Below, in pieces: positions 47,973 through 52,846 of a stretch of DNA of 52,846 nucleotides. Origin of the DNA: Cardiobacteriaceae bacterium (GTDB lineage: Bacteria > Pseudomonadota > Gammaproteobacteria > Cardiobacteriales > Cardiobacteriaceae); the NCBI GenBank assembly GCA_030529365.1, contig JAUMXB010000016.1:1-52846 (forward strand), in the 5' to 3' direction. Both the position numbers and the translations under genes were made by a program. Under the pieces are notes generated by a model. The model worked only from the letters and a program-made list of their open reading frames with translations, had not been told where the DNA came from and did no database searches. Every line of letters starts with the position of its first letter. The stretch's first letter is position 1.

Positions 47973-48977
47973 TTAATAAAGCTGCGGGTGGTGCCCGACG
48001 AGTTGGGCGCAAGCGTGTTGGTAGTACGCTGCGGCGTCGGGAGACGCGGGGCGGGCGCGCAAGGCGGCAAGACGTGCTTTTCTCGCGGGGTCGGGCAGAG
48101 GGGCGGCAGCGAGAACGGCTTCCATGTCGGCAAAGTTGTTGCAGATCATGGCGGCGTCGGCGCCGGCGTCGAGGGCGAGTTGCACGCGGGATACCGGATC
48201 GGCAGCGATAGCAAGCGCGCCCTGCATGTCGAGATCGTCGCTCAAGATTGCGCCGGCAAAGCCGTGATCGCGCAAGGTTTGCAAACAGGGGCGGGAGAAT
48301 CCGGCGGGCAGCGTATCTTCCGGGAGCATGATGTGCGCGGCCATGATGCCTTCGATGCCGTCGGCAATGCTGGCGATAAAGGGGGCGCGGTCGGCGGCGC
48401 GATCGGTTAGCGGGCGGTGGTCGCAGGGCAGCATGTGGTGCGAGTCGCCAGTGACGCGGCCATGCCCCGGATAATGCTTGCCAACCGCCGCCATGCCCTG
48501 ATGGCGCAGGCCGCGGCGCAGGGCGTTGGCAAGAGTGATCACCACGTAGGGATCATGGTGAAAGGCGCGGTGGCCGATGACGCTGGAGCAGTCGTCCTGC
48601 AAATCGAGTACCGGGGCGAGAGAGAAATCGATGTCGTGGCGGCGCAGTTCGTGCCCCATGATGTTGCCCGCGCATTCGGCGAGGCGGGCGGCGAGCATCG
48701 GGTCGTCATCATAGACACGACCAAAGGCTGCCATTTCCGGGAGGAGGGTAAAGCCGTCGCGGAAGCGCTGCACCCGTCCGCCTTCGTGATCGACGCAAAT
48801 CAGAAGATCCGGCGCTGCGTCGCGGATGGCAGTAGTGAGCGCAGACAGTTGCGCGGGCGAGGTGTAATTGCGGGAAAAAAGGACGACGCCTGCCACGAAA
48901 GGGTGACGAAGGCGGGGAATTTCTTGCGGCGTGAGTGTGGTGCCGGTGAGGCCGATGAACAACATGGCGTTTTCCAT
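47973..48977 (-). CDS. nagZ: Beta-N-acetylhexosaminidase NagZ
   Basis: A 334-residue cytoplasmic family GH3 enzyme that removes GlcNAc from anhydromuropeptides brought in by AmpG. The family motif KHYPGHGRVTGDSHH carries the catalytic His of the mobile loop, and the nucleophile Asp lies in ILSDDLDMQGA. VDHEGGRVQRFRDGFTLLP is also typical. The start MENAMLFIGLTG aligns with the E. coli protein; ATG at 48965 (MLFIGL) is an alternative with a better-spaced purine stretch. Confidence 0.95.
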   Translation of the reverse strand: MENAMLFIGLTGTTLTPQEIPRLRHPFVAGVVLFSRNYTSPAQLSALTTAIRDAAPDLLICVDHEGGRVQRFRDGFTLLPEMAAFGRVYDDDPMLAARLAECAGNIMGHELRRHDIDFSLAPVLDLQDDCSSVIGHRAFHHDPYVVITLANALRRGLRHQGMAAVGKHYPGHGRVTGDSHHMLPCDHRPLTDRAADRAPFIASIADGIEGIMAAHIMLPEDTLPAGFSRPCLQTLRDHGFAGAILSDDLDMQGALAIAADPVSRVQLALDAGADAAMICNNFADMEAVLAAAPLPDPARKARLAALRARPASPDAAAYYQHACAQLVGHHPQLY

Positions 48978-49055
48978 GAGAAAGCAGCGAATTTTAGCAC
49001 AGGCATGGCCGCTTTTTGTTATCCTGCACGCCATTTGCCGGACAGGAAACGAAAA

Positions 49056-49331
49056 ATGAGTGATAAAGTTTTTTGCGTCAAATTGCAGCGGGAAGGAACG
49101 CGCCTTCCGCGGAAACCAGTGGCGGGTGAGCTGGGCGAGCGCATTCTTCAGCACATTTCCCGGGAAGCCTGGGACATGTGGCTGAATCAACAAACCATGC
49201 TGATCAACGAGCATCGTCTGACCTCATTCGACCCGGAAGCTCGAGCTTTCCTGCAAGAAAAAATGGAAAGTTTTCTTTTTGAAAATCAAAAAGTTGAACC
49301 AGAGCAATATCGTCCGCAGGGAAAAGTTTGA
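49056..49331 (+). CDS. yggX: Oxidative damage protection protein YggX
   Basis: A 91-residue Fe(II)-trafficking-type protein that protects iron-sulfur clusters. VFCVKLQREGTRLP with its conserved Cys, PGELGERI-like VAGELGERILQHISREAWDM and WLNQQTMLINEHRL match the family along its length. The start at 49056 is divergent from nagZ. tRNA-Phe with its own promoter follows. Confidence 0.94.
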   Translation: MSDKVFCVKLQREGTRLPRKPVAGELGERILQHISREAWDMWLNQQTMLINEHRLTSFDPEARAFLQEKMESFLFENQKVEPEQYRPQGKV

Positions 49332-49340
49332 AAAAAAGTT

Positions 49341-49369
49341 TGACCTCGCCGGGCAAATGCTGTTTAATG
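49341..49369 (+). promoter_or_regulatory. Promoter of tRNA-Phe and ribosomal protein genes
   Basis: TTGACC (49341-49346) and TTTAAT (49364-49369) are 17 bases apart and followed by GC-rich GCGCAGCC, typical of growth-rate-regulated promoters. The tRNA starts 14 bases after the -10 box. Confidence 0.7.
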
Positions 49370-49382
49370 CGCAGCCTTTCAC

Positions 49383-49458
49383 GGCCAAGTAGCTCAGTTG
49401 GTAGAGCAGCGGATTGAAAATCCGCGTGTCGGTGGTTCGATTCCGCCCTTGGCCACCA
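49383..49458 (+). tRNA. tRNA-Phe (anticodon GAA)
   Basis: The 76-base gene has acceptor stem GGCCAAG/CTTGGCC, encoded CCA, and anticodon loop TTGAAAA, giving GAA. It is followed after 35 bases by rpmB without an obvious terminator, so it is probably processed from a tRNA-rpmB-rpmG transcript. Confidence 0.96.
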
Positions 49459-49493
49459 TCCTTATTTTCTAATTTATAAAAAGAGGTACGGCT

Positions 49494-49730
49494 ATGGCTC
49501 GTATTTGCCAGGTGACCGGTAAAAAGCCGATGGTCGGTAATACCGTCTCACACGCGAACAACAAAAATAAGCGCCGCTTTATTCCCAATATCCAAGAGCA
49601 CCGTTTCTGGGTAGCCAGCGAAAATCGCTTCGTTAAACTGAAAGTTTCTGCCCATGGCATGCGCATCATTGACAAGAAGGGCATTGATGCAGTTTTGGCT
49701 GAAATCCGCGCCCGTGGCGAGAATGTATAA
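49494..49730 (+). CDS. rpmB: 50S ribosomal protein L28
   Basis: A 78-residue ribosomal protein. [20 protein letters not shown], the basic [19 protein letters not shown] and the end of the fold are typical of bacterial L28. It is in an operon with rpmG 11 bases downstream. Confidence 0.98.
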   Translation: MARICQVTGKKPMVGNTVSHANNKNKRRFIPNIQEHRFWVASENRFVKLKVSAHGMRIIDKKGIDAVLAEIRARGENV

Positions 49731-49741
49731 GGAGTTGAGCG

Positions 49742-49912
49742 ATGGCCAAGAAAAACGTTCGTGAGAAAATCCGCCTGGTTTCATCTGAAGGCACCGGACA
49801 TTTCTACACCACAACCAAAAACAAGCGCAACATGCCGGAAAAAATGGAAATCAAAAAATTCGATCCGGTTGCCCGCAAGCACGTTATGTACAAAGAAGCC
49901 AAAATCAAGTAA
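49742..49912 (+). CDS. rpmG: 50S ribosomal protein L33
   Basis: A 56-residue ribosomal protein starting [20 protein letters not shown] and ending [10 protein letters not shown]. It is the zinc-free form, lacking the CxxC pairs of the other L33 type. It is followed by an intrinsic terminator. Confidence 0.97.
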   Translation: MAKKNVREKIRLVSSEGTGHFYTTTKNKRNMPEKMEIKKFDPVARKHVMYKEAKIK

Positions 49913-49933
49913 TCCTGATTTTGTCGCCAAGAA

Positions 49934-49958
49934 AACCCGCCTTGTTGCGGGTTTTTTT
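49934..49958 (+). terminator. Intrinsic terminator of rpmB-rpmG
   Basis: AACCCGC-CTTGTT-GCGGGTT is followed by a run of T, 21 bases past the rpmG stop codon. Confidence 0.88.
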
Positions 49959-49975
49959 GTAACAGGAGACATGGC

Positions 49976-50803
49976 ATGTTGATTACTGTTCGCGATCTTG
50001 CTTTCCAGTATGGCAAAAAGCCGGTGCTTGCCGGTATCAATGCCGTGCTGCCGCGGGGCGAAGTGGTTGCTCTGGTAGGAGCTAACGGCAGCGGCAAGAC
50101 TACTTTGATGCATATTCTCCTTGGCGATTTGCGCGCAACGCGCGGCGAAGTGTTCTACGATGCCGCGCTGCGGACGCCAAACAGCATTGCTTTCGTGCCG
50201 GACAAGCCACCGCTTTATCCCGATTGGACGGTGCTTGAATTATTGCTCCGCCTGGCCGCAGAGCGCGGCATGGAGAAAGATGCGGTTGACGCTGTCGTGA
50301 TGCGTTGCGGTTTGTCGCCTGTGCTGGGAGTGCGTTGCCGCGAGCTGTCGCATGGCTATCGTCAACGCGCAAGTCTTGCGCAAGCCTTGTTGCACCGTCC
50401 GCAATGGTTGTGTATGGACGAGCCGATGAACGGTCTTGATGAAGAACAGCGCGCGGCCTTGCGCACCATGGTGGTGCAGCTTGCCCGCGAGGGCATGACG
50501 GTTTTGCTGACTCTGCATGATCTTGCGGATGTCGTCGCAGTTGCTGACCGGGTCTGGTATTTGCGCAATGGGCGGCTTTTCGACCTGCCGCGCGATGAGG
50601 AATGTGATATGTGGGCAGTATTTGTTCATGAAGGTGCGGCTGCCCGCTATGCATCTGGCGTGCAGCAAGGGCGGGCGCGCGGGTTTTCCCGTCTGGAATA
50701 TTCGGCGCTCGCCGATGCTTTGCGCGAGGATCCCGATTTGCTGCAAATAGGACGCGCCTATCCGGTCGCTGCGTTGCAGGCTAGGATGGCCGCATGTCAC
50801 TGA
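49976..50803 (+). CDS. ABC transporter ATP-binding protein (ABC-2 exporter type)
   Basis: A 275-residue ATPase with Walker A VGANGSGKTT, signature LSHGYRQRASLAQAL (LSHGY in place of LSGGQ) and Walker B WLCMDEPMNGLD with a following LTLHDL. Residues about 215-275 form a C-terminal extension. It pairs with the membrane protein encoded next, overlapping it by ten bases. AGGAG precedes the ATG at 49976. Substrate unknown; gliding or multidrug-type ABC-2 exporters have the same layout. Confidence 0.88.
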   Translation: MLITVRDLAFQYGKKPVLAGINAVLPRGEVVALVGANGSGKTTLMHILLGDLRATRGEVFYDAALRTPNSIAFVPDKPPLYPDWTVLELLLRLAAERGMEKDAVDAVVMRCGLSPVLGVRCRELSHGYRQRASLAQALLHRPQWLCMDEPMNGLDEEQRAALRTMVVQLAREGMTVLLTLHDLADVVAVADRVWYLRNGRLFDLPRDEECDMWAVFVHEGAAARYASGVQQGRARGFSRLEYSALADALREDPDLLQIGRAYPVAALQARMAACH

Positions 50804-51525
50804 ACCTCGGCAAATCTTGGCGTTTGCTGGCAACGCCTTCTTTCTGGGTGGCGCTGGGTATCGCCTGGTTGCTGTTTTCCCTGTATCTGCTCCTGGCCTT
50901 GCAGGAATATCTGGCCGTTGCACCGATGCTCGCCGGGCTCGACAATCAACCGGGCGCGACAGCCTTGTTGCTGGGGCAGGGCATGCGTGCCCTGCAATGG
51001 TTGATGGTGGTGTGGACCGTGTTTTTTGTGGCACGTCTTTTTGCCGGTGAACGGCAATGGATGGCTTTTCATTTGCGTCGTACTTCGCTGTCGCGTCGCG
51101 ACAGGGGGTGGCTTAGTCATTTGTGCGTGGCGTGGCTGGTATTGCTGTTGCTTTCTGTGCCGTTTTGGTTGCTGGTAGCATTGCTTGCGCTGGCAGTTGA
51201 TTGGGATGTGCATCTGCTCGTGGCGTATGCCCTGTTGCAGTTGGGATTTGCCGCCTATGCCGCAATGCTTGCGGCCATGCTCGCGCTTTGGCCCGGGCAG
51301 ATCATCACGGCGGCCTTGCTGGTGGCGATGGTGTGGCTGGTCTTGTGGTTGCTGCCGGTTCTAACTTCGCAGCCGCCCTGGCTGGTGGCGTTGTTGCAGT
51401 GGTTTTCACCTTTTTCGCACAATACCCTGCTGCTGGATGGCCTGTGGAGTGCGCAAACGGCGCTGTTTTTCCTGCTGCATGCAGCGTTTTTCTTGACTTG
51501 GATAGCTATGGGATGGAAGCGATGA
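50794..51525 (+). CDS. ABC-2 type membrane component
   Basis: A 243-residue protein with about six hydrophobic helices, starting MSLNLGKSWRLLATPSFWVA. A cytoplasmic basic loop (HLRRTSLSRRDRGWLSH) follows the second helix. No conserved family motif was recognised beyond the general ABC-2 permease pattern; its role is inferred from the ten-base overlap with the ATPase gene. Its stop overlaps the sohB start as ATGA. Confidence 0.7.
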   Translation: MSLNLGKSWRLLATPSFWVALGIAWLLFSLYLLLALQEYLAVAPMLAGLDNQPGATALLLGQGMRALQWLMVVWTVFFVARLFAGERQWMAFHLRRTSLSRRDRGWLSHLCVAWLVLLLLSVPFWLLVALLALAVDWDVHLLVAYALLQLGFAAYAAMLAAMLALWPGQIITAALLVAMVWLVLWLLPVLTSQPPWLVALLQWFSPFSHNTLLLDGLWSAQTALFFLLHAAFFLTWIAMGWKR

Positions 51526-52523
51526 GTTTTTCCGCGCTGCTTTATGAATACGGCTTGTTTTTGGCCAAGGCGATTACCATCGTTCTTGTCATCGTTGTCG
51601 TGGTGTTCGCTATGGGGATGGCGAAAAAAGGGCGCGAACGCGATATGCGCTGGAAAGTAACGTCGCTCAACGAGCAATTTGCCCGGCAGCGGGAACTGCT
51701 GTTGGACGAATGGCAGGATAAAAAGGCGCGGAAAATGCTTTTGAAAGCGCGGCGCAAGGCTGCGAAAGCAAGCAGGGAAGAGGAGCTGCCCCGACTGTTC
51801 GTGATGGATTTCGACGGCGATATTGCCGCCAGTGCTGTGGAAAGTCTGCGTGAGCAAATCAGCGCCATTTTGCAAGTGGCAGGTGAAGAGGATGAAGTGC
51901 TGCTGCGCCTCGAAAGCAGTGGCGGACTGGTGCATGCCTATGGACTTGCTGCCTCGCAGCTCGCACGTTTGCGCGACCGGCAGGTACGCTTGGTGATTGC
52001 CGTGGATAAAGTGGCGGCGAGTGGCGGTTATATGATGGCCTGTCTCGCCGACAAGTTGATTGCTGCGCCGTTTGCCGTCATCGGTTCGGTAGGTGTAGTC
52101 GGCGCTGTGCCCAATCTGCACGAATTCCTGAAAAAGCACGCCATCTCATATGAGCAGCATACTGCCGGCAAATACAAGCGCACTTTGACTGTGCTCGGGG
52201 AAAATACCGAGGAAGGGCGCGAACAGTTCAGGCATGAACTGGCCATTACCCATGAACTGTTCAAGGCGCATATTCGTGCTGCGCGCCCGAAGCTGGATGT
52301 AGAAAAAATCGCGACTGGCGAAACCTGGTATGGCACGCAAGCTGTGGCAAACGGCCTCATCGATGCGGTGGGCACCAGCGATGACTATCTGCTTGCCCAT
52401 CGCGACTCGCATCATATTCTCCTGTTGGAAGAGGAGATCCAGGAGAGTTGGCTGGATAAATTGCAGCATCGCTTTTTCGGTAGCGTGCGCGCTCATTCTC
52501 CTTTTAAGACCTATATCCAGTAA
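51522..52523 (+). CDS. sohB: Inner-membrane peptidase SohB
   Basis: A 333-residue S49-family serine protease. Two elements lead: an N-terminal membrane helix (AITIVLVIVVVVFAMGMA) and a charged juxtamembrane region rich in Arg/Lys. The catalytic segment contains the Ser-Gly-Gly of VDKVAASGGYMMACLADKL, and the Lys of the dyad lies in TAGKYKRTLTVLGENTEEGR. SohB can suppress loss of the periplasmic protease DegP in E. coli. The ATG at 51522 overlaps the preceding gene; an in-frame ATG at 51513 is an alternative. Confidence 0.93.
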   Translation: MSFSALLYEYGLFLAKAITIVLVIVVVVFAMGMAKKGRERDMRWKVTSLNEQFARQRELLLDEWQDKKARKMLLKARRKAAKASREEELPRLFVMDFDGDIAASAVESLREQISAILQVAGEEDEVLLRLESSGGLVHAYGLAASQLARLRDRQVRLVIAVDKVAASGGYMMACLADKLIAAPFAVIGSVGVVGAVPNLHEFLKKHAISYEQHTAGKYKRTLTVLGENTEEGREQFRHELAITHELFKAHIRAARPKLDVEKIATGETWYGTQAVANGLIDAVGTSDDYLLAHRDSHHILLLEEEIQESWLDKLQHRFFGSVRAHSPFKTYIQ

Positions 52524-52526
52524 ACA

Positions 52527-52605
52527 TGGGAAATTTTATCAATATCAAGCGCTTTTGTAAGGAAAAAATCTCGCGCAAAGCGCTTCCTTACGAGAAATTT
52601 TCTTG
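52527..52605. repeat. AAGCGCTT double-core element 17
   Basis: Cores lie at 52547-52554 and 52578-52585 (31 apart). The outer arms are GGGAAATTTTATC and GAGAAATTTTC; the central part (GTAAGGAAAAAATCTC) is diverged. It begins three bases after the sohB stop codon. Confidence 0.83.
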
Positions 52606-52606
52606 A

Positions 52607-52702
52607 TTTCATAATGATCCCGAGCTTCGTCGTTATCTGGAAGGAGACATCAGGACGAAGAAGAATCTTTGGGAGATTTTGCGTTCGAAGCCGAAGGTTT
52701 GA
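52607..52702 (+). pseudogene. Possible truncated gene end
   Basis: Immediately after element 17 an open frame without a start reads DPELRRYLEGDIRTKKNLWE and continues ILRSKPKV to a TGA. The composition is protein-like, so this may be the C-terminal remnant of a lost gene. No family was recognised. The following GGGGCTGTTGA (52702-52712) equals the end of the element at 87-320 and might be its boundary. Confidence 0.25.
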
Positions 52703-52752
52703 GGGGCTGTTGAAGCAGCCGGTGTAGTCGGCGCAGGAGATGGCAAGAAAGG

Positions 52753-52777
52753 ATCCCGCTTATTGGCGGGATTTTTG
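52753..52777 (+). terminator. Terminator-like hairpin near the window end
   Basis: ATCCCGC-TTATTG-GCGGGAT is followed by a T-rich run. It may end the transcript of the gene remnant or of sohB. The last 70 bases contain nothing else recognised. Confidence 0.55.
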
Positions 52778-52846
52778 GTTTTTTGGGCTGTTGGTTGTGG
52801 AGGTTTTTGGGGAGCTATTGGGTGCTGGATGGGGCTTGTTGGTGGT

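Noticed and set aside
52703-52713. GGGGCTGTTGA near the window end as a second copy of the 87-320 element
   Set aside because: Only 11 bases match and no opposite end is within the window, so it is noted but not annotated as an element.

Overview
The window looks like chromosomal DNA of a gammaproteobacterium. Gene content (yggX, sohB, epmA, yheS, ampG, a radC/coaBC/dut block, a type A RNase P RNA) and GC-rich coding DNA with AT-rich intergenic repeats suggest the order Cardiobacteriales (Cardiobacterium-like). This placement is an inference; no rRNA is present to test it.

Layout. 1-480: nested MITE-like repeats. 497-4341 (minus): a Mn/Fe-type ABC importer in which every start overlaps the preceding stop, ending in a SixA-like phosphatase. 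4342-5768: gene-poor repeats and a possible broken gene. 5810-11006 (minus): a 1471-residue trimeric autotransporter followed after 10 bases by a TpgA-like lipoprotein. 11315-15288: argB, dut, coaBC (minus), then radC and a membrane-tethered receiver protein (plus). 15611-20187 (minus): a Kazal-like lipoprotein, an NnrS-family protein and a NitT/TauT-type ABC transporter. 20320-23268 (plus): cutA, ogt, a hyperacidic protein, ampG. 23367-24084: repeats plus a strongly folded candidate RNA. 24185-29043: yceI and a RiPP-metallophore operon of the HvfABC type with DoxX and AhpD-like genes, facing an AraC regulator. 29282-37415: tRNA-Ser, epmA, a BASS-type transporter, yheS, an XRE regulator, a PH-domain protein, htpX, manA. 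37559-44648 (minus): two complete mannose-family PTS operons with a YobD-HAD fusion gene between them. 44998-48977: lemA, rnpB directly abutting tRNA-Arg, then hpt, a DsrE-like gene and nagZ. 49056-52523 (plus): yggX, tRNA-Phe, rpmB, rpmG, an ABC exporter pair and sohB.

The strongest unexplained signal is a family of 17 intergenic elements built on the palindrome AAGCGCTT. Fourteen carry two cores whose spacing is 31 bases (32 in two cases), separated by a GAGAAATTTTCTC-like palindrome; three carry a single core with longer arms. Sixteen of the 17 follow the 3' end of a gene, often within 2-40 bases of the stop codon, which suggests a lineage-specific bidirectional terminator or protein-binding system.

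A second repeat family, bounded by TAGAGC...GCTCTA, has inserted twice so that its terminal TAG is the stop codon of the neighbouring gene (hvfC and yheS). Other notable points are the zero-spacing rnpB/tRNA-Arg junction, which implies that RNase P matures its own RNA, and the internal ribosome binding site inside the YobD-HAD fusion.
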